Shown here piece by piece: positions 6,735 through 13,669 of a DNA stretch of 30,649 nt. The DNA lies in IMG/VR virus record IMGVR_UViG_3300046387_000051, positions 1 to 30,649 of that record; one strand, 5' to 3'. The DNA comes from a virus. How positions within the stretch are numbered: position 1 is the first letter of the stretch; the number at the start of each line of letters is the position of its first letter. The notes under the pieces were generated by a model, which was given only the letters and a program-made list of their open reading frames with translations, had not been told where the DNA came from and did not search any database. A program made the translations under genes and the position numbers.

Positions 6735-6770
6735 CTCATTAAACAAATATCGTGAGTATAATTTAATGAG
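6735..6770 (+). repeat. 9-bp inverted repeat around a TATAAT, overlapping a tiny ORF start
   Basis: CTCATTAAA (6735-6743) and TTTAATGAG (6762-6770) are perfect inverted arms, 18 bases apart. A TATAAT lies at 6757-6762, and the ATG of a 22-codon frame (6766) lies in the right arm. As RNA it would hide that start; as DNA it could be an operator. No good -35 is seen. Confidence 0.45.
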
Positions 6771-6834
6771 AAAAAAGCAACGACGACTTAGGAAAGAGTG
6801 GTCTGCCAAAGACAAAAGATTCAAGGGGTACTGA
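6766..6834 (+). CDS. Tiny basic peptide (22 aa)
   Basis: The frame encodes MRKKQRRLRKEWSAKDKRFK and ends GY before TGA. It fills the gap between the EF-hand gene and the holin-like gene and ends three bases before the next ATG (TGATAATG). It is strongly basic, like several other tiny proteins in this phage. There is no obvious ribosome binding site. It may be a real coupled leader peptide or chance. Confidence 0.4.
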   Translation: MRKKQRRLRKEWSAKDKRFKGY

Positions 6835-6836
6835 TA

Positions 6837-7298
6837 ATGCTGAGTGTAATAGGTTCTCTGATAGGCTTTGCCAGCAGTACGGCTCCGGCGATTGCTGATC
6901 ATTTTAAACAAAAGAGTGATCAGAAGTTTGAGCTAGAGAAGATGAAGTGCGCGGCTGAGTTACGCAAAGACGGTTATGACTTTGAACTAAAGGCGTTTGA
7001 GGCGCAGGCTTCGGACAAAGAACACGACAGACTGATACAGCACGACATCAGCATGAACAAAGGTAGCGGTATCATATCTGGTCTACAGCGTTCGGTGCGT
7101 CCGGTAATCACATATTGTTTCTTTGGTTTGTTTCTGGCGATTGAAATTACGCTGTTGCGTGAGGCATTGAACAGCGGCATGAGTGTGGCTGAGTCTCTCA
7201 ATGTGTTGTGGGACGAAGATACAAAAGCGATTTTTGCTGCTATCATTAGTTTCTGGTTTGGTTCGAGAGCTATAGATAAAGCACGAGGAAGAGGATAG
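6837..7298 (+). CDS. Putative holin, three-segment type
   Basis: The 153-residue protein has an N-terminal hydrophobic segment (1-20), a charged helical middle (25-75) and two further hydrophobic segments at about 88-108 (SVRPVITYCFFGLFLAIEIT) and 129-146 (ending FAAIISFWFGSR). The order and the RPVITY plus FAAIISFWFGSR signatures resemble the three-TM holins first noted in gene transfer agents. Such a holin would make inner-membrane lesions at lysis. The ATG at 6837 follows AAGGGG; a GTG at 6798 is upstream but without support. No endolysin is seen in the window. Confidence 0.75.
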   Translation: MLSVIGSLIGFASSTAPAIADHFKQKSDQKFELEKMKCAAELRKDGYDFELKAFEAQASDKEHDRLIQHDISMNKGSGIISGLQRSVRPVITYCFFGLFLAIEITLLREALNSGMSVAESLNVLWDEDTKAIFAAIISFWFGSRAIDKARGRG

Positions 7299-7302
7299 TC
7301 TG

Positions 7303-7647
7303 ATGCCGTTGAATAAAAAAGGTGAGAAGATTATGGATGCCATGACAGATCAGTATGGCAAGAAGAAAGGCAAGCAGGTTTTTTATGCTAGTCTCAATAA
7401 AGACAAGATATCAGGAGTAAAGAAAATGAGTGATGGTGGTGACGTTAAAATGAAGACCCCAGTCAAAGATTTACCCAACCCCGGTTTAAAGGCTCTTGCT
7501 GGAACCGAAAAAGGTAAGAAGGCTATAGCTAGAATGGGTTTTAAGGATGGTGGTAAGGTTGCCAAAGGTGGCAAGTGTCCTAGTCGCGGAACAATTCGTG
7601 GTACGGGCGCGGCTATATCTGGTGTCGGCTTCAAAGGTATCCGATGA
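7303..7647 (+). CDS. Small basic Gly/Lys-rich protein
   Basis: The 114-residue protein starts with KKGEKIMDAMTDQYGKKKGK and VFYASLNKDKISG. It continues with Lys/Gly-rich low-complexity sequence and ends in CPSRGTIRGTGAAISGVGFK followed by GIR. Similar RGTGAA...F-x-G tails occur in small proteins of marine phages near capsid genes. GAGGAAGAGGA precedes the ATG. Its stop overlaps the next start (ATGA). It could be a minor virion or DNA-binding protein; no enzymatic motif is seen. Confidence 0.75.
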   Translation: MPLNKKGEKIMDAMTDQYGKKKGKQVFYASLNKDKISGVKKMSDGGDVKMKTPVKDLPNPGLKALAGTEKGKKAIARMGFKDGGKVAKGGKCPSRGTIRGTGAAISGVGFKGIR

Positions 7648-7856
7648 ACCTTATTGACTTCGTAAGCAAATACCGCAAAACTCTGAACAATCGCGTAAGT
7701 GATTTATCGATTACTGTTTCTAGCGGGTCTATAAAAGACATGGAACAGTACCGCAGCATCGTAGGTGAGATCCAGGGACTCTCAACTGCACTAGATGAAT
7801 TAAGTTCCCTGCTAAAAGGTTTTGATACAGATGACGAAGACGTTACTGATTCCTGA
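7644..7856 (+). CDS. Small helical protein upstream of co-chaperonin gene
   Basis: The 70-residue protein is acidic and predicted helical, with the heptad-like segment SIVGEIQGLSTALDELSSLL. It starts at an ATGA overlap with the previous stop and overlaps the following co-chaperonin start by 26 bases, so all three genes are probably translated as a coupled set. Its N-terminus (MNLIDFVSKYRKTLNNRV) shows no signal peptide. The family is not recognised. Small helical proteins at this place, ahead of scaffold and capsid, may be assembly factors, but that is an inference from position only. Confidence 0.75.
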   Translation: MNLIDFVSKYRKTLNNRVSDLSITVSSGSIKDMEQYRSIVGEIQGLSTALDELSSLLKGFDTDDEDVTDS

Positions 7857-8247
7857 CTACGCAAAAGCGGCGATAGAAGCAAAAAAGAAAGCCGAATCCA
7901 AACAGAAAGCCATGGAAAGAGTACCGCAGCCCACGGGTTGGCGTTTACTTGTTATGCCATATCGAGGGCGCGAAAAGACGGATGGGGGTATTTATATCCC
8001 AGATGCTGTTGCGGATCGTGAGGCACTTGCAACTGTGGTCGCATATGTCGTGAAAGTCGGGCCGCTTGCCTACAAAGATTCTGATAAATTTGGTGCAGAT
8101 ATGGAGCCTTGGTGCAAAGAAGGCGACTGGGTTTGCATTGGTCGATACGCCGGTTCTCGCTTCAAGCTAGAGGACGGTGAGGTTCGTATAATTAACGACG
8201 ATGAAGTAATCGCTACGATTATAGATCCAGAAGACATAAAAATTTAG
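7831..8247 (+). CDS. GroES-like co-chaperonin
   Basis: The 138-residue protein has residues 36-138 resembling the Cpn10 fold: GWRLLVMPYRGREKTDGGIY carries the mobile-loop element (GGIYI in place of GGIVL), then VVAYVVKVGPLA, the turn CKEGDWVCIGRYAG, the roof-like loop GSRFKLEDGEVRI and a final strand DEVIATI. Residues 1-35 form an extra Lys-rich helix. Phage co-chaperonins cap host GroEL, often to help fold the major capsid protein; the place just before scaffold and capsid fits. The ATG at 7831 is preferred to a TTG at 7822. It lacks an obviously long mobile loop, unlike T4 gp31. Confidence 0.85.
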   Translation: MTKTLLIPDYAKAAIEAKKKAESKQKAMERVPQPTGWRLLVMPYRGREKTDGGIYIPDAVADREALATVVAYVVKVGPLAYKDSDKFGADMEPWCKEGDWVCIGRYAGSRFKLEDGEVRIINDDEVIATIIDPEDIKI

Positions 8248-8256
8248 GAGAAGAGT

Positions 8257-9186
8257 ATGTCGGAAGCAGAAGTAAAAGAAACAGAACCTGAGTTTGAATT
8301 AGAGGTTGAAGAAGATGGAACAAGCGCGACTGAACCTGCCAAAGTTGATGAGAAATCGACCCCATCTGAAGAGGTCGATGATACAACAGAGACTTCGGAC
8401 GAACAAGCCGAGGATAACACTGAAGACAATTCAGAAGAATTATCAGAATATTCACTAGGTGTTCAAAAAAGAATAACTGCCATAACACACAAAAGACGCG
8501 AGGCAGAGCGTAGAGAACAAGCAGCTTTGGAATACGCTGAAGCTATGAAGAAGCAGCTGGAAGAGTTGCGTTCAGAAAATAAAAAGAACGAAAGCAGTCT
8601 TGTTAACGAGTTCGGTAGTCGCATTGAATCTGAACTTGAATCGGCAAAGTCACAGTATCGGGAAGCGCACGAAGAGGCAGATCCTGATAAACTTTTTGAA
8701 GCTCAACAAAAAATAAGCCGGTTGGCCTTGGAGCAATCAAGACACGAAGAAGCAAAAACCAGGCTTGAAGTCCAACAAGAACAGCCTGACCCGACTCCAC
8801 AACCTGTAGCTCCAAATGTTCCTGACGCAAAAGCGCAGGCGTGGGCAGAACGTAATGACTGGTTTGGCGAGGATCAATCTATGACATACGCGGCGATGGG
8901 CATACATCAGAAGCTGGTGCAAGAGGGCGTGGATCCAGCCACGGACGATTATTACGCTAGGCTGGACGCACAACTCCAAGAAGATTTCCCAAGCAAGTAT
9001 CCAAAAACGGGTGGTAAAAAATCGAAACCACCTGTAGCAGCGGCAACTAATTCCGGTTCTCGTACTTCGGCAAAAGGCAAAAGAACAATAAAGCTGACGG
9101 AATCAGAAAAGGCGATAGCTAGAAAATTGAACGTTCCATACGAGGCTTACGCCAAAGAAGTTGCAAAACTAAACAAGGATAGATAA
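8257..9186 (+). CDS. Capsid scaffolding / assembly protein
   Basis: The 309-residue protein has a very acidic, disordered N-terminus (residues 1-75), a long charged coiled coil (about 80-175), a Pro/Gln linker (about 180-200), a short folded part (AWAERNDWFGEDQSMTYAAM) and a basic C-terminus ending with KLTESEKAIARKLNVPYEAY. This order and the final ESEKAIARKLNVP motif are typical of scaffolding proteins of T7-like and related marine phages, where the basic tail binds the capsid shell inside the prohead. TAGGAGAAGAGT precedes the ATG. It lies before the capsid genes, as usual. Confidence 0.88.
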   Translation: MSEAEVKETEPEFELEVEEDGTSATEPAKVDEKSTPSEEVDDTTETSDEQAEDNTEDNSEELSEYSLGVQKRITAITHKRREAERREQAALEYAEAMKKQLEELRSENKKNESSLVNEFGSRIESELESAKSQYREAHEEADPDKLFEAQQKISRLALEQSRHEEAKTRLEVQQEQPDPTPQPVAPNVPDAKAQAWAERNDWFGEDQSMTYAAMGIHQKLVQEGVDPATDDYYARLDAQLQEDFPSKYPKTGGKKSKPPVAAATNSGSRTSAKGKRTIKLTESEKAIARKLNVPYEAYAKEVAKLNKDR

Positions 9187-9187
9187 C

Positions 9188-9652
9188 ATGACTGAGAAAC
9201 GCATACCACGAGAGTCGCAGACTCGCAAAAAAACTGCGCGCAAAACTCCTTGGAAGCCCCCTAGTATGCTGGAGGCACCACAAGCCCCCGCTGGATATGT
9301 CCATCGGTGGGTGAGAGTCGGGATCAGAGGTGAGGATGACAAGACAAATGTTCATGCCAAACTTCGAGAAGGATGGGAGCCAGTAAGATCGGATGAATAT
9401 CCAGATTTTGAGGCACCCACAATCGACGAAGGTAAATTTCAAGGTGTGATTGGAAACGGTGGGCTTATGCTTTGCCGGATTCCAGAGGAAACGGTTTCTG
9501 AGAGAACTGCCTATTTTCGGGATCAGACCCGCAACCAGATGAAAGCCGTTGATGAAAACCTCATGAGGGAACAACATCCCTCGATGCCGATACAAAGTGA
9601 TCGGCAAAGTCGTGTAACTTTCGGGGGCAAAGGAAACGATTCCTCCGAATAG
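9188..9652 (+). CDS. Conserved head-region protein, possible minor capsid protein
   Basis: The 154-residue protein begins with a basic tail (RIPRESQTRKKTARKTPWKP), then a compact domain (GYVHRWVRVGIRGEDDKTN through GNGGLMLCRIPEETV) and a charged helical end (RTAYFRDQTRNQMKAVDENL). The HRWVR...GWEPV...GLMLCRIPEE pattern is familiar to me from unassigned proteins between scaffold and capsid genes of marine phages. It has no known catalytic motif. Placement between scaffold and two capsid-type genes suggests a minor head or assembly role. It starts one base after the scaffold stop. Confidence 0.8.
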   Translation: MTEKRIPRESQTRKKTARKTPWKPPSMLEAPQAPAGYVHRWVRVGIRGEDDKTNVHAKLREGWEPVRSDEYPDFEAPTIDEGKFQGVIGNGGLMLCRIPEETVSERTAYFRDQTRNQMKAVDENLMREQHPSMPIQSDRQSRVTFGGKGNDSSE

Positions 9653-9679
9653 AACTGAAACGTTTGTTAGGAGTATAAA

Positions 9680-10315
9680 ATGGCAAACTCAAATGGTGCA
9701 TTTGGCCTACGTCCTTACGCAAAAGTAGGACAGAATACAAACAGCACTGGTTTGACTGAGTACCGCATTGCTTCCGATAACTCAAACGTCATCTATACAG
9801 GTTCTCCAGTTATTCCACTTAGCACAGGTTTTATCGACATTGTTGGTGCAGCCGCTGGTGGAACTGTAGGTCTGTTGGGAGCGTTTGCTGGATGCGAATA
9901 TGTAAGCTCAACTACCGGTGAAGTAGTGTTCTCAAAACACTGGCCTGGTTCTGGTGCAGACAGTAATTTTCCTGTTCGTGCCTTTGTTAATGATGATCCC
10001 CTACAACTGTATATTGTAGCGTCTGATGCTTCGCTTACAAATGAGTCCACAGCCCGTGGTCACGTTTTTGCGAACGCTAACTTTTCTTCGGGTGCTTCTG
10101 GTAGTACGACTACTGGTAAGTCTTCCGCAGCGTTGGCAGTTAGTACTATCGCTACAACAGCCAATCTGAATCTTCGGATTATGGGTATTGTTGATGATGT
10201 CGAGAACGCAGACTTTGCGTCCTCTGGCATTGGTGTAATCGTGCGTCTGAACAACCACTTCAATTCACCGAATGGTGCGATTGCAGGTGGTACTGTTTCG
10301 ACGACAGGCGTATAG
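9680..10315 (+). CDS. Virion structural protein, capsid decoration candidate
   Basis: The 211-residue protein is beta-rich, small-residue-rich and lacks charged clusters. It starts MANSNGAFGLRPYAKVGQNT, similar to the N-A-F-G-L/F-R-P opening of abundant marine phage virion proteins next to the major capsid gene. Internal segments such as YTGSPVIPLSTGFIDIV and LRIMGIVDDVENADF look like strands of a compact barrel. TTAGGAGTATAAA gives a strong ribosome binding site. A decoration or cement protein on the capsid surface is the best guess; particle proteomics would test it. Confidence 0.8.
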   Translation: MANSNGAFGLRPYAKVGQNTNSTGLTEYRIASDNSNVIYTGSPVIPLSTGFIDIVGAAAGGTVGLLGAFAGCEYVSSTTGEVVFSKHWPGSGADSNFPVRAFVNDDPLQLYIVASDASLTNESTARGHVFANANFSSGASGSTTTGKSSAALAVSTIATTANLNLRIMGIVDDVENADFASSGIGVIVRLNNHFNSPNGAIAGGTVSTTGV

Positions 10316-10326
10316 GAGTTTAGGTT

Positions 10327-11235
10327 ATGGCTATTTCTCGCGCACAACTTGCAAAAGAACTCGAACCCGGCCTCAACGCCCTGTTCGGGATGGAGTATAA
10401 CCGTTACGAAGGCCAACACGCGGAAATCTTCGACACAGAGGCTTCTGATAGAGCCTTTGAAGAAGAGGTCATGCTGTCTGGTTTCGGTGCTGCTCCCACT
10501 AAGTCTGAAGGTTCAGCAGTAACTTTCGATGACGCACAAGAGGCATACACTGCTCGTTACACACACGAAACAGTAGCGTCGGCTTTCTCCGTAACGGAAG
10601 AAGCTGTTGAGGACAATCTGTATGATCGTCTCTCATCCCGTTACACTCGTGCGTTGGCACGGGCCATGGCTCATACTAAGCAGGTTAAAGCTGCTGCAAT
10701 TCTCAATAATGCTTTCGACAGCACCAAAAAAGGTGGCGATGGCAAGGAGCTTTGTGCAACTGATCACCCGCTTACTAATGGTGGCTCACTGGCTAACGAA
10801 CCCAGCGTAGCTGCTGATCTAAACGAGACATCTCTTGAAGATGCTCTGATCAGTATTGCTGGTTTTGTTGATGAGCGTGGTCTGATTATCGCCCTTCGCG
10901 GGTCGAAACTGATCATTCCGCGTCAGCTTCAGTTTGTTGCAGAGCGTCTGATGGCTTCAAATCTTCGTACTGCTACGGCAGATAACGACACAAACGCTAT
11001 CCGCAATATGGGAATGTTGCCGGAAGGTTATGTCGTAAACGATTATCTGACAGACACAGATGCGTTCTTCATTAAGACGGACTCACCGAATGGCTTCAAG
11101 CACTTCGAGCGTCTGTCTCTGACAACACAAATGGAGCCTGATTTCGATACAGGTAACATGCGTTATAAGGCGCGTGAGCGTTATAGCTTTGGCTTTAGCG
11201 ACCCACGGTGCGTGTTCGGTTCGCCGGGCGCGTAA
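10327..11235 (+). CDS. Major capsid protein (HK97-like fold, Mu gpT-like)
   Basis: The 302-residue protein builds the icosahedral shell. It begins MAISRAQLAKELEPGLNALF, has the helix-rich FSVTEEAVEDNLYDRLSSRY and RALARAMAHTKQVKAAAILN (spine-helix-like) and the P-domain LRGSKLIIPRQLQFVAERLM. The C-terminal strands include MRYKARERYSFGFSDPRCVF. These features match capsid proteins of the Mu gpT group found in many marine phages. It follows scaffold and decoration genes and is followed at once by a strong terminator, as expected for the most abundant product. TAGGAGTTTAGGTT precedes the ATG. Confidence 0.92.
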   Translation: MAISRAQLAKELEPGLNALFGMEYNRYEGQHAEIFDTEASDRAFEEEVMLSGFGAAPTKSEGSAVTFDDAQEAYTARYTHETVASAFSVTEEAVEDNLYDRLSSRYTRALARAMAHTKQVKAAAILNNAFDSTKKGGDGKELCATDHPLTNGGSLANEPSVAADLNETSLEDALISIAGFVDERGLIIALRGSKLIIPRQLQFVAERLMASNLRTATADNDTNAIRNMGMLPEGYVVNDYLTDTDAFFIKTDSPNGFKHFERLSLTTQMEPDFDTGNMRYKARERYSFGFSDPRCVFGSPGA

Positions 11236-11249
11236 CTTTCCCACGCCAG

Positions 11250-11282
11250 AAAAGGGGCGGTTGTTTGACCGCCCCTTTTTTT
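11250..11282 (+). terminator. Rho-independent terminator after the major capsid gene
   Basis: Stem GGGGCGGT / ACCGCCCC, extended by four A-T pairs, has a 6-nt loop (11262-11267) and a T run from 11276 to 11282. It lies 15 bases past the capsid stop. It would end most capsid transcripts and raise capsid message relative to downstream genes. Confidence 0.94.
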
Positions 11283-11293
11283 GTGTCTATACT
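11265..11293 (+). promoter_or_regulatory. Sigma70-like promoter embedded in the capsid terminator
   Basis: TTGACC (11265-11270, 5 of 6) and TATACT (11288-11293, 5 of 6) are separated by exactly 17 bases. The -35 lies in the loop and descending arm of the terminator. Transcription would start near 11300 and read the second structural block. This is the best promoter match I found in the window. Confidence 0.65.
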
Positions 11294-11306
11294 TTAAAAA
11301 TCCTGA

Positions 11307-11325
11307 CAGTCACATGGTGTGACTG
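11307..11325 (+). promoter_or_regulatory. Palindrome just downstream of the predicted start site
   Basis: CAGTCACA-TGG-TGTGACTG is a perfect 8-bp inverted repeat with a 3-base centre, at about +7 to +25 of the promoter at 11265-11293. It could be an operator that blocks transcription, or a 5' stem-loop that stabilises the message. The ribosome binding site (AGGAG) of the next gene follows it. Confidence 0.6.
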
Positions 11326-11350
11326 ACACTAGCCGCGACAGGAGATTTAC

Positions 11351-11977
11351 ATGGCTAATACAACATTCACGGGGCCAGTGCGCTCCAAAGGTGGATTCAC
11401 CTCAATCAGTGAAAACGCTACAACGGGAGCTATCACAACGCTCTCAAGCATCAGTTCAACAGGCGTATCGTCTTTTGATGCAAACACACTTGCAACCGAA
11501 GCCGGAACAGGTATCACAGGTGGCACAGGCACGATCTATCGTAGTGCTGTTCAGCGTATGGGTGGTATCATCACTACCCGTATTCTTATCGACCTGACTG
11601 GTCTGCGCTCAACTGCAAGCGGTGACATCATCGGTGTGAACGGAACGTCTAACGTATGTCACATTGGTCAGATTACAGCCGCCCGAAACGGCACGATTCT
11701 GACAGGTAGCATGGAGTGCTTTGAAGCACCTGCTGGTGGCGATCCAGACATCAACGTACATTCGGCTACAGAAAGCACAGGTGTTGAAGATGGTGCTATC
11801 TCTAATTTGACAGAAACTCTTTTGGTAAACGCAGGCGATGCTACTCTTGGTAGTAAGGTCTATTTCTCAGCTGTACCTGCTGCGGATGAGTTCTTGTACC
11901 TCACACTGGGTGACACAACTGACGCTGATTATACAGCTGGTAAACTCTTTATTGAATTGATGGGTTACGAAGCCTAG
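11351..11977 (+). CDS. Virion structural protein, decoration or head-fibre candidate
   Basis: The 208-residue protein starts MANTTFTGPVRSKGGFTSIS, an opening I associate with abundant structural proteins of marine phages. It is Thr/Gly/Ser-rich and beta-rich (for example FIELMGYEA at the end and GSKVYFSAVPAADEFLYLTL). There is no membrane segment and few Cys. It is the first gene of the transcript restarted at 11265-11293 and is itself followed by a terminator at 11982-12011, so it is probably made at high level. That expression pattern favours a major virion component rather than an enzyme. Confidence 0.82.
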   Translation: MANTTFTGPVRSKGGFTSISENATTGAITTLSSISSTGVSSFDANTLATEAGTGITGGTGTIYRSAVQRMGGIITTRILIDLTGLRSTASGDIIGVNGTSNVCHIGQITAARNGTILTGSMECFEAPAGGDPDINVHSATESTGVEDGAISNLTETLLVNAGDATLGSKVYFSAVPAADEFLYLTLGDTTDADYTAGKLFIELMGYEA

Positions 11978-11981
11978 TAAC

Positions 11982-12011
11982 GAGAGGGGGTAACACCCCC
12001 TCTCCTTTTTT
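11982..12011 (+). terminator. Rho-independent terminator / attenuator between structural genes
   Basis: Stem GAGAGGGGGT (11982-11991) / ACCCCCTCTC (11995-12004) with a 3-nt loop is followed by C and six T (12006-12011). I see no good promoter between it and the next gene at 12026, so the downstream genes probably depend on read-through. Confidence 0.92.
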
Positions 12012-12025
12012 ATAAGGAGTTTAGT

Positions 12026-12307
12026 ATGGCAGGTTCAGATGTAAAAACTACTCGTGTGACAGCGACAGGTACGGCATCTATAGGTCGTTGCCGTTTGTTG
12101 CAGGTTCTTGTTACATCGGGCGGTTCAGGAACACCCGAACTAAAACTTACCGATGGGTCAGATTCTGGTGCAACTAAATTGCATGTCGATTTACAGACAG
12201 GTGAGACAGATACGATATCAATCCCAGCACAGGGTATTTTGTTTGAGACAGATGTAAATGTTCACACGATAGATGATATCACTTCTGTTGTGTTTTTTAC
12301 TGCTTAG
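12026..12307 (+). CDS. Small beta-rich structural protein
   Basis: The 93-residue protein appears to be a single beta domain (SIGRCRLLQVLVTSGGSGTP, then ELKLTDGSDSG, then HTIDDITSVVFFTA). Its length and alternating pattern resemble small phage decoration or fibre-attached domains, and a similar fold is suggested for the gene at 19611. ATAAGGAGTTTAGT gives a good ribosome binding site 3 bases after the terminator T run. The family is not firmly recognised. Confidence 0.75.
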   Translation: MAGSDVKTTRVTATGTASIGRCRLLQVLVTSGGSGTPELKLTDGSDSGATKLHVDLQTGETDTISIPAQGILFETDVNVHTIDDITSVVFFTA

Positions 12308-12329
12308 AAAGTGACGACAGGGGGACAAA

Positions 12330-13034
12330 ATGGTTCTTCAGACTTCCGGTTCTGCGATAAAGTTTAGTGAGATACAGGACGAGTTTGGCGGCACAAACCC
12401 GATATCGCTTTCGGAGTACTACATTGGCGGGGACAATGTTCCCGCCACTATCACAAGTTCAGGTGTTGCGCCGGGTGCATTTACAGCCTATACGGGCGGG
12501 GGCGTTTTTGTCTTACCATTTGTCTTTGGGCCCATCACACATTTTAAGCAGGTGATAACTAAATCGTTTACCTTTACTGAAGGCGGTTCTGGTTCATCGT
12601 TTTTATCGACACTGCTTGCTTCTAATCCTACATACACTTATACACTGGCATTCGACGCCGCAGATCTTTTAGCCTCGTCCGCCATACTTACTAGTGCGTC
12701 CACGAATGGAACGGCTCTTTTTCCGGGCAGTGTAAACGGTGGGGCAACCAATTCTGTTACTTACAAAGCAGCTTATGAAGCGTCCCTCAATGCAGCAAAC
12801 GAAGTCATAATTACATCGGGAGGCTTCGACTATCAGATTGGATCTAACGTTTTTGCTAGTCGCATAACGCCAATTCTTTTTTCGGCTGGCACAACAGCCG
12901 AGGTAATAGCAAGTGATTTTTCACAAGTTCGCAGAAGAACTACGGGCACACAAGTCACCAGCAATGTAAATCCAAATGTCCCAGCAAATGGCGAAGTGTC
13001 CATATCTGATTACTACGGTGGTCGAGATGACTAG
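12330..13034 (+). CDS. Structural protein with paired YYxGG motifs
   Basis: The 234-residue protein begins SGSAIKFSEIQDEFGGTNPI followed by SLSEYYIGG, a motif widespread in phage virion and tail proteins, and ends with GEVSISDYYGGRDD, a second copy of the same SxS(E/D)YYxGG signature. The interior is Ser/Thr-rich and beta-rich. The paired motifs at both ends suggest a peptide that docks on the same partner twice or bridges subunits. CAGGGGGAC precedes the ATG. Its stop overlaps the next gene. The exact particle position is unknown. Confidence 0.8.
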   Translation: MVLQTSGSAIKFSEIQDEFGGTNPISLSEYYIGGDNVPATITSSGVAPGAFTAYTGGGVFVLPFVFGPITHFKQVITKSFTFTEGGSGSSFLSTLLASNPTYTYTLAFDAADLLASSAILTSASTNGTALFPGSVNGGATNSVTYKAAYEASLNAANEVIITSGGFDYQIGSNVFASRITPILFSAGTTAEVIASDFSQVRRRTTGTQVTSNVNPNVPANGEVSISDYYGGRDD

Positions 13035-13311
13035 AAAAGCCAGCAAGATGCCAGCCCGAAATAAAAAAAACTTCAGGTCAACCAAGGCCGGAGCAGGCAT
13101 GACTAAGAAAGGCGTGGCTGCATACCGTCGTATGAACCCCGGCAGTAAGCTGAAGACTGCTGTAACAGGCAAAGTCAAAAAGGGTAGCGCGGCGGCAAAG
13201 CGTAGAAAATCATTCTGCGCTCGTTCTGCTGGTCAGATGAAGAAGTTTCCAAAGGCCGCGAAGAATCCTAACAGCAGATTGCGTCAGGCAAGAAGACGGT
13301 GGAAGTGTTGA
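13027..13311 (+). CDS. Small basic protein, DUF6321-like
   Basis: The 94-residue protein is rich in Lys, Arg and Ala. It includes GMTKKGVAAYRRMNPGSKLK, then AAKRRKSFCARSAGQMKK and the end NPNSRLRQARRRWKC. The RRKSFCARSxGQ plus RRRWxC pattern matches small proteins of phages and large algal viruses, which I recall as DUF6321; the family name is from memory. The ATG at 13027 overlaps the preceding stop region; an in-frame upstream ATG at 12976 would lie inside the preceding gene. A nucleic-acid-binding virion or packaging peptide is plausible. Confidence 0.8.
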   Translation: MTRKASKMPARNKKNFRSTKAGAGMTKKGVAAYRRMNPGSKLKTAVTGKVKKGSAAAKRRKSFCARSAGQMKKFPKAAKNPNSRLRQARRRWKC

Positions 13312-13312
13312 C

Positions 13313-13513
13313 ATGAAAATTCAGGAAGCAGTAGCCCGTATAGAAAAGCACGAAGCAGAATGTTCTCTTCGATACGAAGAGATACAACGTCGGCTCGAAG
13401 ACGGTAAACAAAAAATGGATAAGCTGGATGCCAACATCTCAGCAAACTTCAAATATCTGGTGGGTATCATCATAGCAACTGCGTTACTGCCTTTTGTTGA
13501 GAAGCTGTTCTGA
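13313..13513 (+). CDS. Coiled-coil protein with C-terminal membrane anchor, holin/XhlA-like
   Basis: The 66-residue protein has residues 1-42 as a charged coiled coil (VARIEKHEAECSLRYEEIQR) and residues 46-63 as a transmembrane segment (FKYLVGIIIATALLPFVE). This is the layout of haemolysin-XhlA-like or small holin-associated phage proteins. It sits among basic peptides rather than a lysis cassette. It starts one base after the previous stop and its own stop overlaps the next ATG (TGATG). A lysis accessory function is possible but not shown. Confidence 0.78.
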   Translation: MKIQEAVARIEKHEAECSLRYEEIQRRLEDGKQKMDKLDANISANFKYLVGIIIATALLPFVEKLF

Positions 13514-13668
13514 TGACGATCTCTAGGTCGAGCATACCGAAGCAGATCACCAAGCCTCCACAGAAAAGAAAATGGAGCGCAAAACGCAAGCGTAGTATAA
13601 ACTGTAAGAAGCCCAGAGGCTTTTCAGAGCGTGCCCATTGTGCAGGACGCAGGAAAAGGAAGAAATGA
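13513..13668 (+). CDS. Tiny basic Cys-containing protein (51 aa)
   Basis: Read from the junction. It begins MTISRSSIPKQITKPPQKRK and ends CKKPRGFSERAHCAGRRKRK then K. The C-K-K-P-R-G-F-S-E-R-A-H-C core recurs in tiny phage proteins next to other basic peptides. Its ATG overlaps the previous stop and it ends one base before the next ATG. The Cys pair (residues 31 and 43) and His42 might hold a metal. Probable nucleic-acid-binding or structural peptide; no function is known to me. Confidence 0.72.
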   Translation: MTISRSSIPKQITKPPQKRKWSAKRKRSINCKKPRGFSERAHCAGRRKRKK

Positions 13669-13669
13669 G

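Noticed and set aside
6798-6837. GTG start for the holin-like protein
   Set aside because: The ATG at 6837 begins a hydrophobic segment and has a better binding site; the extra 13 residues do not look like membrane-protein sequence.
12425-12447. Hairpin TGGCGGGGA / TTCCCGCCA
   Set aside because: It lies within a coding frame, contains a wobble and has no U-run, so it is probably codon-driven chance.
12976-13027. Earlier start for the basic protein at 13027
   Set aside because: It lies wholly within the preceding structural gene, and the conserved block begins at or after the ATG at 13027.
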